Source: an uncultured Porphyromonadaceae bacterium (GTDB taxonomy: Bacteria; Bacteroidota; Bacteroidia; Bacteroidales; Muribaculaceae). From it: a stretch of 64,000 bases of DNA. Under the pieces are notes generated by a model. It ran no database searches and was not told the DNA's origin. It saw nothing but the letters and a program-made list of their open reading frames with translations. Each line of letters starts with the position of its first letter. Position 1 is the stretch's first letter. The stretch covers positions 186,001 through 250,000 of the forward strand of contig CABUWI010000001.1 in NCBI GenBank assembly GCA_902495245.1, read 5' to 3'. This document shows positions 18,744 through 30,762 of the stretch, piece by piece. A program made the translations under genes and the position numbers.

Positions 18744-18763
18744 CTCCCAAAATTTTACCGACC

Positions 18764-19719
18764 ATGACAGTCAGAGAATCAATTGAAAAATACGACGGTA
18801 GACCTGTTTTCTCATTCGAGATATTGCCTCCGCTCAAGGGTAACGACATAAACCGCATTTACAGCGTGGTTGACAAACTGCGCGAATTTGACCCGAAATA
18901 CATCAATATCACGTCCCACCACAGCGAAAGCGTCTATGTGCCTCAGCCCGACGGCTCTCACCGCAAGATTACCGTCAAGAAGCGTCCCGGCACGGTGGCC
19001 ATTGCAGCCGCCCTGCAATATCGCTACGGCATAGCGGCGGTGCCCCACATCATCTGCAAAGGCTTCACCAAAGAAGAGACCGAATATGCCCTGCTCGACC
19101 TTAATTATCTAGGCATTCACAACCTGCTGTTGCTCCGCGGCGACTCGAAGAGTCTCGACACGCGCAACCAGAATCCGGAAGCATTCAATGAACATGCCAC
19201 CGACCTGCAGACACAAGTCAACGACTTCAACCGCGGCATTGCGCTTGACGGCACGGCGATTCACGGCATCGAGACGCCGTTCAGCTACGGCATGGCCTGC
19301 TATCCCGAAAAGCATGAAGAAGCGCCCAACCCCGAAAGCGACCTGCGCGTTGCCAAAGCCAAGGTCGACGCCGGCGCGGAATATCTGGTAACGCAGATGT
19401 TTTTTGACAACTCGAAATATTTCGAATTCGTAGACAGAGCGCGCCGAATCGGCATAGACGTGCCTATTATTCCGGGCATCAAACCCATCGTTTTCTGCAA
19501 CCAGCTGACGGTGCTGCCACGGATTTTCAGCTGCGAACTGCCCGAGCCGCTTGCCGCCGAACTGCGAAAGTGTCAAACCGACGCCGAAGCCGCCGAAGTC
19601 GGCATTGCATGGAGCATAGCCCAATGTCGCGAACTGATTGCCGCCGGAGTCAAGGGGCTGCATTTCTACACGCTCATGGCCTCCGAGAGCGTTCGACGCA
19701 TAGCCCGGGAGGTATTCTG

Positions 19720-19720
<1 letters not shown>
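18764..19720 (+). CDS. metF: 5,10-methylenetetrahydrofolate reductase
   Basis: Flavoprotein TIM barrel that makes 5-methyl-THF for methionine synthesis; 318 residues. The ATG at 18764 ([23 protein letters not shown]) is chosen because the frame upstream overlaps the promoter and lacks family similarity. Motifs: FSFEILPP carrying the catalytic Glu, the ITSHHSES region equivalent to the conserved VTxH segment, NLLLLRGDS (GDxP region), [12 protein letters not shown] and IIPGIKPI. It shares one base with the metH start (TGATG), so the methyl donor and the next enzyme are translationally coupled. Confidence 0.96.
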
Positions 19721-23004
<3,284 letters not shown>

Positions 23005-23032
23005 ACATTTTTTAAGCACGTTTTGTTTTATT

Positions 23033-23063
23033 GTCAAACTGTAACACTCATTAACTGTTTGAC
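23033..23063. promoter_or_regulatory. Inverted repeat just upstream of the OmpA-family gene
   Basis: GTCAAAC (23033-23039) and GTTTGAC (23057-23063) form 7-bp arms around 17 bases, ending 3 bp before the ATG at 23067. It could be an operator or an mRNA hairpin that covers the start; this is inference from position only. Confidence 0.3.
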
Positions 23064-23066
23064 AAA

Positions 23067-24275
23067 ATGACAAAACAAGCTCTACTCTCGTTAATGGCCG
23101 CAGCCATCGCCGGCGGAACCCTCACGGCCGCCGCGCAAGATGCTATCGTAACCGAAGAATCAGTATCGGTTACAGAAGTGCCCGCATGTGATGTGAAGTA
23201 TTACAACACGTGGCGCGACGGTTGGTTCGTGCAATTAGGCGCCGGCATAAACCTGCCCGTCATGGAAGGTTTCAAGCATGAAAAGAAACACATCGGCGCT
23301 ACCTACAACCTTGCCTTCGGACGCTGGTTCTCGCCCTACTTCGGCTTCCGCTTCAGCGGCTACTACGGCAACGTTGCCGAATCGCTTCAAGGCGGCACGC
23401 TCCATTATCGTCAGGCATCGGTCAACGCCGACGTGATGTGGGATATGTGTAACTCAATCGGCGGTGTCAACCTCAACCGTCCCGTCAGCGTAGTGCCCTT
23501 CGTCGGCATCGGCGGTGCCTACGTTCACCACTTCGGCGGTGCGACCGACTACATCAACGTGCTCAACAAAGGCAAACAGCGCAACAACTCGTGGACACTG
23601 CCCGTCAGCGCCGGCATTCAGTTCCGTTTCCGCCTTTGCCGCTATGTCGACTTCTTCCTTGAAGGCCGCGCAAGCTTTGCCGGAGACAACTACAACAACC
23701 TCGCGGGCGACGCTCCCATCGACATCATGTTCCAGGCCACCGGCGGTTTGACGTTCAACATCGGAGGCAAGAGCTTCCAGACCTACGACCCCTGCGCCGA
23801 CGCCGCCTACATGGCTTCGCTCAACAATCAGGTCAACGACCTGCGTGAAGAGCTCGCGGTTACCGCTGCCGCTCTCGCCGCAGCCGAAAGCCAGCTCCCC
23901 TGCCCCGAAGTCAAGACTGCCGCTCCCGCTCCCGTTACCGAAGCAAAAGCCGCCCCGATGCTGACCACCGTTCGCTTCACAATCAACTCGGCCCGCGTAT
24001 CGCCCACTGAAATGGTCAACGTCTACAATGTGGCCCAGTACATGAAGGAGAATCCCAACGCAAAGGTTACCATCACCGGCTATGCCGACAAGGACACCGG
24101 CACCGCAACCTACAACCAGAAGCTCTCCGAGCGCCGCGCCCAGGCCGTCTACGACATTCTGACCAAGAACTACGGCATCTCGGCCGACCGCCTCGTCAAG
24201 GCAGCTGAAGGCTCTTCCGTCCAGCCTTACGACACCAACAACTGGAACCGCATCGTAATCTTCAGCCAAGACTGA
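23067..24275 (+). CDS. OmpA-family outer-membrane protein
   Basis: A 402-residue envelope protein. A signal peptide (MTKQALLSLMAAAIAGGTLTAAAQ) is followed by a beta-rich N-terminal half (about 45-235, ending LTFNIGGKSF) that looks like an 8-stranded barrel, a short linker with a helical segment (MASLNNQVNDLREELAVTAAAL) and an Ala/Pro-rich stretch, and a C-terminal OmpA peptidoglycan-binding domain (about 290-402: VRFTINSARVSP, ITGYADKDTGTATYNQKLSERRAQAVYDIL). The OmpA domain would tie the outer membrane to the cell wall. It is followed by a strong terminator, so it is likely monocistronic or the end of the met unit. Confidence 0.92.
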   Translation: MTKQALLSLMAAAIAGGTLTAAAQDAIVTEESVSVTEVPACDVKYYNTWRDGWFVQLGAGINLPVMEGFKHEKKHIGATYNLAFGRWFSPYFGFRFSGYYGNVAESLQGGTLHYRQASVNADVMWDMCNSIGGVNLNRPVSVVPFVGIGGAYVHHFGGATDYINVLNKGKQRNNSWTLPVSAGIQFRFRLCRYVDFFLEGRASFAGDNYNNLAGDAPIDIMFQATGGLTFNIGGKSFQTYDPCADAAYMASLNNQVNDLREELAVTAAALAAAESQLPCPEVKTAAPAPVTEAKAAPMLTTVRFTINSARVSPTEMVNVYNVAQYMKENPNAKVTITGYADKDTGTATYNQKLSERRAQAVYDILTKNYGISADRLVKAAEGSSVQPYDTNNWNRIVIFSQD

Positions 24276-24308
24276 CAATCCACAATAATCCACTAACCCA
24301 TAAACCCC

Positions 24309-24350
24309 AAGGAGGCAAGCACCCGCACAGGCGCTTGCCTCCTTAATTTA
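24309..24350 (+). terminator. Rho-independent terminator after the OmpA-family gene
   Basis: Ten-bp GC-rich stem GGAGGCAAGC (24311-24320) and GCTTGCCTCC (24333-24342), extended by AA/TT, with a 12-nt loop and followed by TTAATTTATT. It starts 35 bp after the stop codon. Confidence 0.9.
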
Positions 24351-24367
24351 TTCTTCAACCGACACAC

Positions 24368-24404
24368 AAAAAATCAGCAAGCGTTGTCTGCCTGCTGATT
24401 TTTT
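24368..24404 (-). terminator. Terminator downstream of tRNA-Ala
   Basis: Stem AAAAAATCAGCA (24368-24379) paired with TGCTGATTTTTT (24393-24404). Read on the minus strand it follows the tRNA 3' end within a few bases and ends in a T run. Confidence 0.85.
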
Positions 24405-24405
24405 G

Positions 24406-24479
24406 TGGAGTATAGCGGACTCGAACCGCTCACCTCGACACTGCCAGTGTCGCGCTCTAGCCAGATGAGCTAATACCCC
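24406..24479 (-). tRNA. tRNA-Ala (anticodon GGC)
   Basis: A full cloverleaf on the minus strand: acceptor GGGGTAT paired with ATACTCC, D-arm GCTC/GAGC, anticodon stem CGACA/TGTCG around the loop CTGGCAG with anticodon GGC (reads GCC/GCU), and T-arm AGCGG-TTCGAGT-CCGCT. The third acceptor pair is G-U, the alanine identity element. The 3' CCA is not encoded (the next bases are CAA), so it must be added post-transcriptionally. Confidence 0.97.
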
Positions 24480-24498
24480 GTTTGGCGTTTTTGCGCTG

Positions 24499-24530
24499 CA
24501 AAGTTACGACCAATTTTTGAACTGTGCAAG
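24499..24530 (-). promoter_or_regulatory. tRNA-Ala promoter
   Basis: Minus-strand CTTG (24527-24530, one mismatch to TTTG), 20-bp spacer and TAACTTTG (24499-24506), 20 bp upstream of the tRNA 5' end. Confidence 0.6.
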
Positions 24531-24547
24531 TTTTTGATGAAAATATT

Positions 24548-25630
24548 TTAGATTTTGAGAAAAATTTTGTGATTATACATGAATTTCAGAATGAAAAACA
24601 ACAGCAAAAAGTTGCCGAACGTCAGACAGACGGGATACCAATCCTGCAACATCGGCTGCAATCCGTAGGTAAGCGAATTGACGACGCTGCGGAAGTTTAT
24701 GACCTCGCCGAGACAGTAGGCCGTAATCGGGTTCATGCCGTAAATTTTAAGCCATTCGAGGCCGAACGAGCGATGTTTGACGTCGACCAGCCAATAAGTC
24801 AGAGCCATCAATATCATGCACAGGCCACCGGAGAAAAGGGTCATCGACGAGGTCCACAGGCGCTTTATTATCGGTTCAAACAAACCTGCGAGCAAGCCCA
24901 CGCCGACAAGACAGATGCCGGCCACGAGAAGAATGCCGGCAATGCGCGTGCGCGGCAGTTTACGGTCGTTTTTCATCAGCGTGCCCGCCAACGCGCCCAA
25001 CATCACCGTCGCGCCGAATGTGAGCGAACTCCACACCCATGTATATGTCAGGTCGCCGCGGAAGTCGCCGAGCACAAGGCGGTCAACGGCAAAGGCGAAA
25101 CTGCCCTGCGGCGTGTAATCACCGAACAAAGCCATCGGCACCGAATAAATCACCATCAGCAATGCGGTCATAATTATCTGCATCTTCACCGAACAATGGA
25201 GCAGAATCATCGCCGCAATCAAATAGCCGGCGGCAATGGCCTGCAACGTGTTGTTGTAAATCATCAGCGTCGAAGCCGAAAAACCGAGCAGATTGCCCTG
25301 AACCACCATGCCCAGCAGAAAAAGGAGCAGAAATCTGCGCAAAATGCGTTTATAGACAGGGCCGTGCGAGCCTGATGCCGTGCGGTATTTGGCAAACGAG
25401 AATGGCATCGCCGCGCCTACCATGAAGAGGAACAGCGGCATTACCAGATCCCAGCATCTGAAGCCTTGCCACACCTCGTGGTCAAGCTGATGCATTATCA
25501 AACGATACCACGGGGCATCATATACGTGCGCTATCGACACCATTACGGGCTGAACAAAGAGCAGCATAAACAGGTCGAAACCACGCAGAATGTCAAGCGA
25601 GGCAAGGCGGGTGGATTTAGTGTCGGTCAT
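24548..25630 (-). CDS. DUF5009/HGSNAT-like membrane acyltransferase
   Basis: Polytopic inner-membrane protein of 360 residues with about 10 transmembrane helices. The N-terminus RLASLDILRGFDLFMLLFV and the following WQGFRCWDLVMPLFLFMVGAAMPFSF are typical of the COG4299 family, which includes heparan-alpha-glucosaminide N-acetyltransferase (HGSNAT) and bacterial NagX. In Bacteroidota these proteins are thought to acetylate sugars using cytosolic acetyl-CoA; the exact substrate is unknown. A basic C-terminus (KFMYNHKIFLKI) ends shortly before the tRNA promoter. Confidence 0.85.
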   Translation of the reverse strand: MTDTKSTRLASLDILRGFDLFMLLFVQPVMVSIAHVYDAPWYRLIMHQLDHEVWQGFRCWDLVMPLFLFMVGAAMPFSFAKYRTASGSHGPVYKRILRRFLLLFLLGMVVQGNLLGFSASTLMIYNNTLQAIAAGYLIAAMILLHCSVKMQIIMTALLMVIYSVPMALFGDYTPQGSFAFAVDRLVLGDFRGDLTYTWVWSSLTFGATVMLGALAGTLMKNDRKLPRTRIAGILLVAGICLVGVGLLAGLFEPIIKRLWTSSMTLFSGGLCMILMALTYWLVDVKHRSFGLEWLKIYGMNPITAYCLGEVINFRSVVNSLTYGLQPMLQDWYPVCLTFGNFLLLFFILKFMYNHKIFLKI

Positions 25631-25659
25631 GAGGCATGTGATTTAATCGGTTATGGTTG

Positions 25660-25667
25660 CAAAGTTA
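25660..25667 (-). promoter_or_regulatory. Putative promoter of the DUF5009-like gene (-7 box)
   Basis: Minus-strand TAACTTTG 30 bp upstream of the ATG at 25630. Confidence 0.5.
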
Positions 25668-25743
25668 AGCAAAATTCGCGAGATAACCGTGCAAACCAAC
25701 CGTGGCAAAAATACGTTTTAGTTGAAAAGTAGGTTAATGACTC

Positions 25744-26571
25744 ATGATTCGACTGTTTATAATTCTCATCACTGCATTTTCGGCATGGGCGGCGGCCGCG
25801 GCTCAGTCGCCGGCGATGCCCGACACTACCATCATCGCCCCACCCGATTCTGTGGTGTTCAAGGCCGACACGATGCACCCGCTTGAGCGTCCGGTGCAGT
25901 CAATCTATGCCTTTCCGCAGCAAAACACCAACCTGAACTTCAGCCACCCCGACTGGAAGCGAATGTGGATTAACGCAGGGGTGCTGACCGGCTGCTACGT
26001 TGCCGCCCTGTTCGTGCTTGAGCTTCTTCCTGAAGACGCCACCAACTGGAACCGCGCCGAATTCCAGCACACGCCGTTGTGGGTGAGATGGCGCGACCAC
26101 GTGCTGAAAGAGGGGCCCGAGTGGGACCACGACAACACCATGTTCAACTTTTTGCTCCACCCTTATTCAGGCGCGGCCTATTTCATGGCGGCGCGCTCGT
26201 GTGGCTTCAGCTTCTGGGGTTCGCTGCTGTTCTGCTCGGCAATATCGACCGTGGCGTGGGAGTTCGGCATCGAGGCGTTCATGGAACGTCCGTCGTGGCA
26301 GGACATATTCATCACTCCTTTGGTGGGGTCGGTCATCGGCGAAGGCTTTTTCCGCGTCAAACGCTATCTGGTGGCCAACAACTACCGTCTGTTCGGTTCA
26401 CCGATATTAGGCAACATCGTGGCCTTTCTGGTCGACCCGGTCAATGAGGTCGTGGGCCTGATTGGCGGCAATCCGGCACGCAAATATGCCAAAAGCAGAC
26501 AGATTGAAATCAGCTCGGCTCCGGTCATCACCGGGCGGAGCGTAGGCCTGTCGCTGAACATCAATTTTTAG
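25744..26571 (+). CDS. DUF3943-family exported/membrane protein
   Basis: A 275-residue protein with an N-terminal signal sequence (MIRLFIILITAFSAWAAAAAQ). The core matches my memory of the DUF3943 family: WKRMWINAGVLTGCYVAALFVLELLPEDAT, EWDHDNTMFNFLLHPYSGAAYFMAARSCGFSFWGS, AWEFGIEAFMERPSWQDIFITPLVGSVIGEGFF and LGNIVAFLVDPV. Three or four hydrophobic segments suggest a membrane location. Function unknown. Its last 11 bases overlap the end of the convergent PorW-like gene. Confidence 0.8.
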   Translation: MIRLFIILITAFSAWAAAAAQSPAMPDTTIIAPPDSVVFKADTMHPLERPVQSIYAFPQQNTNLNFSHPDWKRMWINAGVLTGCYVAALFVLELLPEDATNWNRAEFQHTPLWVRWRDHVLKEGPEWDHDNTMFNFLLHPYSGAAYFMAARSCGFSFWGSLLFCSAISTVAWEFGIEAFMERPSWQDIFITPLVGSVIGEGFFRVKRYLVANNYRLFGSPILGNIVAFLVDPVNEVVGLIGGNPARKYAKSRQIEISSAPVITGRSVGLSLNINF

Positions 26572-29428
26572 CAGGCTCTTCTTCTGACGTCTCTACTTCA
26601 GGCGGCTCGGGAATATTGGCATCTTCGGTACGGTCAAGCGAGTTCTCGCCGGCGGCACGGAAATAATCTTCAAGCGTGTGTCCACCGGCAATCAGGCGAT
26701 TGAAGTTGTCGGCCGTCATTATGAACGGAGTAACCTGCGGCGGCAAGGTCATGTGGGTCGAACGTCCGAGCAACGTGCGATAGTGCTCGGCCTCGGCCTC
26801 GTTTTCAAAGCCCTTGACCAGCAGCATGCCCAGTCGGCCGAAGTTCATCTGTTCAAGGTCAAAATCCTTGACCACAAACGAATTGAAGTTATGGCGGGCA
26901 ACCATGTACAGCAGCTCGTTGGGGCTGACTGAATCTGTGGGGAATGCCAGCACGAGCACCTGGGGCACATCGGCGTCAAAAACAAATGCATCTTCATTGT
27001 CGGCCGAGGCCGAGGCGGTTGAATCGGCTTCGTTGGTCAGACGGATATCCCACAGCATGCCGCGGGTATTGCTGACGCCCTCGTTGAGCTTTCGGCCCTG
27101 GGCCATGCCCTTGAGATAGGCAGAGGCCAGCGGGGTGATATCCGTGTCGGGATAGCGCTCGAGCAGTTCGCGCAACGTCGAGTTGAACTCGTCGGGTTTC
27201 TTTTCAGTAACGTATGCAAGCGCGTGGAGGAACATGAACTTCGGCATGACGTCGCTGACAGGATATTTGCGCATCATCTCACTATATGCGTCATGCACCT
27301 CGGCATTGCGGTTGTTCAGATAAGCATCATAAGCCCGGTCATACATCTGCTGCTGGTCTTGCGGCATGCGGCGCAGGTTTTCGACATAGTCGGGGTCGCG
27401 CAGTGCCTGACCGTATTTCGAATCGGCGAAATCGCTCAGAATCAACCCGCGCCACTTTTCGGCCAGATCGGGACGCTCCATGCGCATCAGCATCAGGTAA
27501 AGGTTATAGTAGACGTCAAGTCGGTATATATTGTCGGGATAGCGCGTCAGCAGCGTGTTCCACTCCTTCTGCGCGGCGCCGAAGTCCTCGAGTTTGTCTT
27601 TAAGAATGGAGCCCATGTTGTAAAGACCCTCCTGAATAACCTCGTTGGCGGTAGCCTTTTCCTCGTCAGTCTTCGGAATCTGCGCCAGATAATATTCGGG
27701 ATAATGCGGGTCTTGGGCGCGTTCTGCGCTTTCGTCTTTGCCGCCGTCTCCCTCGGTTTTGCCGCTGTCAGTGCCTTCGGCGCCGTCGGCCGGTGTTGAG
27801 CCGTCTTCAGCGGCATCGGCCTCGCCGGCCGACGAGAAATCGTCGAACGAGAATGAAGATTTGTTGCGACGCCGCCAGTTATCTTCAAGCTTTCGGGCGC
27901 CCCATAGACGCTGGAAAGCGGTGCGGCCGGCACTCACAGTGGCCGAATTGTAGAAATACCACGAATCGTCTTTCGACCCCATCTGAAACTGCGTCGGCGC
28001 GTTGGCCGACGTATCGCCCTTGTTGTTGGCGGCAGCCTCGGCTTCATGTTCGGCGCGCGCGGCCTCTTCGGCCTCCTCTTTCTCCTTCTTCTTGAGGTCG
28101 TCTATAATCTTGTTGATGACTTTAAGCTGTTCCTCTTCCGGCATCGCGCTCAGTCGCAGCAGCGAATCCTGAAGCACGACATTCTGCGAATAGACCGCAA
28201 GCTCGTCGAGGACGTCTGAACGACGCTTCAGGACAAGATAGTCGGGATAAGACTCGGGCAGCTGCGGCACAGCCTCCGACAATCGCGGCTGGGCAAGGTC
28301 GTAACGGCCCTGAGCGAAATAGAGCTGACCGAGCGTTACGTTGTTGATTGCCTTCTCAATGCCGTTGCGCTCTGAATTGTCAGATGCCAGAATGTAGTTG
28401 GCTATGGCATTGGCCGTGTCGTTTCGGCTCATATAGAGATTGCCGATTGCGTAATATATCTGGTCGAGATATGTCTTGTTGCGGTCAAGCGCCGTCAGGC
28501 GCTTCAATGCGCGCACTTCGGGCTTGATGTCCTTGCCCGAATAGACCTCGCTCTGCTTGATGCGCGCGTTGAGTTTGGTGCGATAAGTCGTGCCGCCTCC
28601 GGCAGCCGCCTGCTTATAGGCCTTGAACGCCTCTTCCTTGCGCCCCTCGCGGGCAAGACACTGGCCGAGCAAAAAGCGCAGGCGCACTTTTTGGGCGCCG
28701 CTCGTGCGGGCAATGGTGCGTTTGAGCGGTTCGATTGCCGCAGCATAATCGTCGCGTCGAATCGCGATGTCGGCGTCGACGAAATCATAGAGTGCCTTTA
28801 GCTTGCCCGAGGTGAGTTGTTCAGGCTTGATGCGACGGAACACGGTTTCGGCCTCGTTGACCCAGTCGAATGCCACGTAGCTGCGCGCCTGCCATAGTTG
28901 CGCCTCCGTAACGACGTCGGGCAGCCACGAAAAATGACGCGAAATGTAATAGAACGTCGCCGCTGCGCCGCTGAAATCGCCGTTGAGATACTGACTCTTG
29001 GCCATCATCAACCACGCATTATGAATGAAAGGGTTAAACTCTTCGCGTTTCAGCCACTTTTTATATTCTTCGCTCTGCTTGCCGCTCTTGCGCTTCGGAC
29101 GCTTTTTGATCGAGTGGAGCTGTATTGCCTTCTGCGCCTTCTCGATTGAGCGCTTGAAGTCGCCCGACGGCTGCGGAGCCTTCGGGTCGCCCTTGGCCTC
29201 GGCGGGGTGAGGGAAAAGGAAATCGGTGTAATCGTCTTCATACTTCCGCTCCATATCGGCCAGCGTCTCCTTGAAATGCTGGTCGCCGTTGAAATATACG
29301 TTATAGCGGGTTATGAAGGCCTGATACTTGCGCGTGGCCGCCGTATTCTTCTTGGCCGAGCACGACGCCAAAAGGCCCGCGGCGACAGCCACGAGCACCC
29401 ACGACATTATGCGGCGCAATCTGTGCAT
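26561..29428 (-). CDS. PorW/SprE-like TPR lipoprotein (type IX secretion-associated family)
   Basis: Lipoprotein of 955 residues from the ATG at 29428 (MHRLRRIMSW); a longer frame starts with TTG at 29458, which lies on the -7-like box CAATTTTG and is rejected. The lipobox is LLASC. The N-terminal region (KYQAFITRYNVYFNGDQHFKETLADM, LFPHPAEAKGDP, NPFIHNAWLMMAKSQYLNGDF) is characteristic of PorW/SprE, a periplasmic lipoprotein needed for T9SS-dependent secretion and gliding in other Bacteroidota. Several TPR units follow, then an acidic low-complexity segment (about 450-600) and a C-terminal TPR part. Orthologues also occur in species without a full T9SS, so function is not certain. Confidence 0.78.
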   Translation of the reverse strand: MHRLRRIMSWVLVAVAAGLLASCSAKKNTAATRKYQAFITRYNVYFNGDQHFKETLADMERKYEDDYTDFLFPHPAEAKGDPKAPQPSGDFKRSIEKAQKAIQLHSIKKRPKRKSGKQSEEYKKWLKREEFNPFIHNAWLMMAKSQYLNGDFSGAAATFYYISRHFSWLPDVVTEAQLWQARSYVAFDWVNEAETVFRRIKPEQLTSGKLKALYDFVDADIAIRRDDYAAAIEPLKRTIARTSGAQKVRLRFLLGQCLAREGRKEEAFKAYKQAAAGGGTTYRTKLNARIKQSEVYSGKDIKPEVRALKRLTALDRNKTYLDQIYYAIGNLYMSRNDTANAIANYILASDNSERNGIEKAINNVTLGQLYFAQGRYDLAQPRLSEAVPQLPESYPDYLVLKRRSDVLDELAVYSQNVVLQDSLLRLSAMPEEEQLKVINKIIDDLKKKEKEEAEEAARAEHEAEAAANNKGDTSANAPTQFQMGSKDDSWYFYNSATVSAGRTAFQRLWGARKLEDNWRRRNKSSFSFDDFSSAGEADAAEDGSTPADGAEGTDSGKTEGDGGKDESAERAQDPHYPEYYLAQIPKTDEEKATANEVIQEGLYNMGSILKDKLEDFGAAQKEWNTLLTRYPDNIYRLDVYYNLYLMLMRMERPDLAEKWRGLILSDFADSKYGQALRDPDYVENLRRMPQDQQQMYDRAYDAYLNNRNAEVHDAYSEMMRKYPVSDVMPKFMFLHALAYVTEKKPDEFNSTLRELLERYPDTDITPLASAYLKGMAQGRKLNEGVSNTRGMLWDIRLTNEADSTASASADNEDAFVFDADVPQVLVLAFPTDSVSPNELLYMVARHNFNSFVVKDFDLEQMNFGRLGMLLVKGFENEAEAEHYRTLLGRSTHMTLPPQVTPFIMTADNFNRLIAGGHTLEDYFRAAGENSLDRTEDANIPEPPEVETSEEEPAKN

Positions 29429-29494
29429 ATAGAGTTTTAACGCAGAACACCGCCGCAAAATTGCCCTCGATTTTCAAATTCAAATAATTATCGC

Positions 29495-29502
29495 TAATTT
29501 TG
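29495..29502 (+). promoter_or_regulatory. Putative promoter of the PD40-PAP2-nitroreductase run (-7 box)
   Basis: TAATTTTG 24 bp upstream of the ATG at 29527, in a 98-bp divergent region shared with the PorW-like gene. Confidence 0.55.
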
Positions 29503-29526
29503 CAGTTAAATTGACTGATTACGAAC

Positions 29527-30747
29527 ATGAACAGCAAGATATACATAACTCTGCTCGCCGGACTGATGCTCGTGCCCGGCGCAGCCGATGCGAAGAAGCG
29601 CCGTGCCCGCGCGCCAAAAGTGTCGGCCGAGCAGTTGCTGCAACAGGCGCGCGACGCCTTTTATGACTATAACCCGGAACTCGCCGCAGCCAAAATTGAC
29701 GAGGCCCGCGAGGCAAAAAACGTCGACGAAGACGAAGCCGACCGCCTCGAGGCGCGAGTGAACCGCATGAACGACATGATTCAGCGTGTCGAAGACATCG
29801 TGATTGTCGATTCGACAGAGGTTGACATCGACGACTTTCTGAGCGTCTATCGGCTTTCGGCCCCGGCCGGCTCGCTTGCGACTGCCGAGAGCCTTGACTC
29901 GCGGTTTGAGGCGGCTGAACCGACTGCGGTATATACTACTGAAGACGGCTCGACAATGCTTTGGGGCACACCTGACGGACTTGCCGAAAGCCACCGCATG
30001 ACCGACGGCTCGTGGGAACAGCCAGCCGAGTTAGGCGACGTGCTCAATGCCGGAGGCACGGCCAACTATCCCTTCCTGCTGTCCGACGGCATAACCCTCT
30101 ATTATGCCACTGATGGCGATGACTCGCTGGGCGGACTCGACATTTACATTTCACGCCGGAACCGCGACGGCTTTGCAGTGCCGCAAAACTTGGGCATGCC
30201 CTATAATTCGCCGTATAACGACTACATGCTGGCAATCGACGAGTACACCGGCGCAGGCTGGTTTGCCACCGACCGCAACAATCCTGGCGAATCGGTAACA
30301 GTCTATACATTCATTCCCGCTCAGAGCCGCACGAACCTTGACGTCAACCGTCATGACTTGGCCGCCCGGGCCCGCATCACAGACATTAAGGCCACTCATC
30401 GGCCGGACGAAGACTACTCGGAAATCCTTGCAAAAATCAAGACTGCCACTTCTGATGACGAGGCGATTGACGACACCCCCGACTTCACCTTCGCCTTTCC
30501 CGACGGCCGGGTCTACACCCGATGGGACCAGTTCAAGTCAGACAGGGCGCGCCAACACATGGAGAACTATGTAGACGCGTTGGCTGACTTTGAATCAGAC
30601 AAAGAACAATTGCAACAACTGCGCGAAGCCTACGCCAAAGGCAACCGCCGAAACAACGCGGCCATTATAGCGCTCGAAAAGAAACAGCAGTCGGGGAGAA
30701 AAACTCTGCTCAAACTCGCCAACCTTGTCGTGCAAGCCGAGAAATAA
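29527..30747 (+). CDS. Exported PD40 (WD40-like) repeat protein
   Basis: A 406-residue secreted protein with signal peptide (MNSKIYITLLAGLMLVPGAADA). A helical TPR-like part (about 30-80, AFYDYNPELAAAKIDEAREAKN) precedes PD40-type propeller repeats, clearest in NYPFLLSDGITLYYATDGDDSLGG and YNDYMLAIDEYTGAGWFATDRN. The C-terminus is a charged coiled-coil-like helix. The TPR-PD40 order resembles the front half of T9SS PorE-like proteins, but no OmpA domain follows. Divergent from the PorW-like gene, which hints at a shared envelope role. First gene of a six-gene run. Confidence 0.75.
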   Translation: MNSKIYITLLAGLMLVPGAADAKKRRARAPKVSAEQLLQQARDAFYDYNPELAAAKIDEAREAKNVDEDEADRLEARVNRMNDMIQRVEDIVIVDSTEVDIDDFLSVYRLSAPAGSLATAESLDSRFEAAEPTAVYTTEDGSTMLWGTPDGLAESHRMTDGSWEQPAELGDVLNAGGTANYPFLLSDGITLYYATDGDDSLGGLDIYISRRNRDGFAVPQNLGMPYNSPYNDYMLAIDEYTGAGWFATDRNNPGESVTVYTFIPAQSRTNLDVNRHDLAARARITDIKATHRPDEDYSEILAKIKTATSDDEAIDDTPDFTFAFPDGRVYTRWDQFKSDRARQHMENYVDALADFESDKEQLQQLREAYAKGNRRNNAAIIALEKKQQSGRKTLLKLANLVVQAEK

Positions 30748-30762
30748 CACACCTCAGCAATT

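Noticed and set aside
18674..18763. Possible cobalamin or SAM riboswitch before metF-metH
   Set aside because: The predicted leader is about 15 nt, too short for a known riboswitch, and no B12 box was seen.
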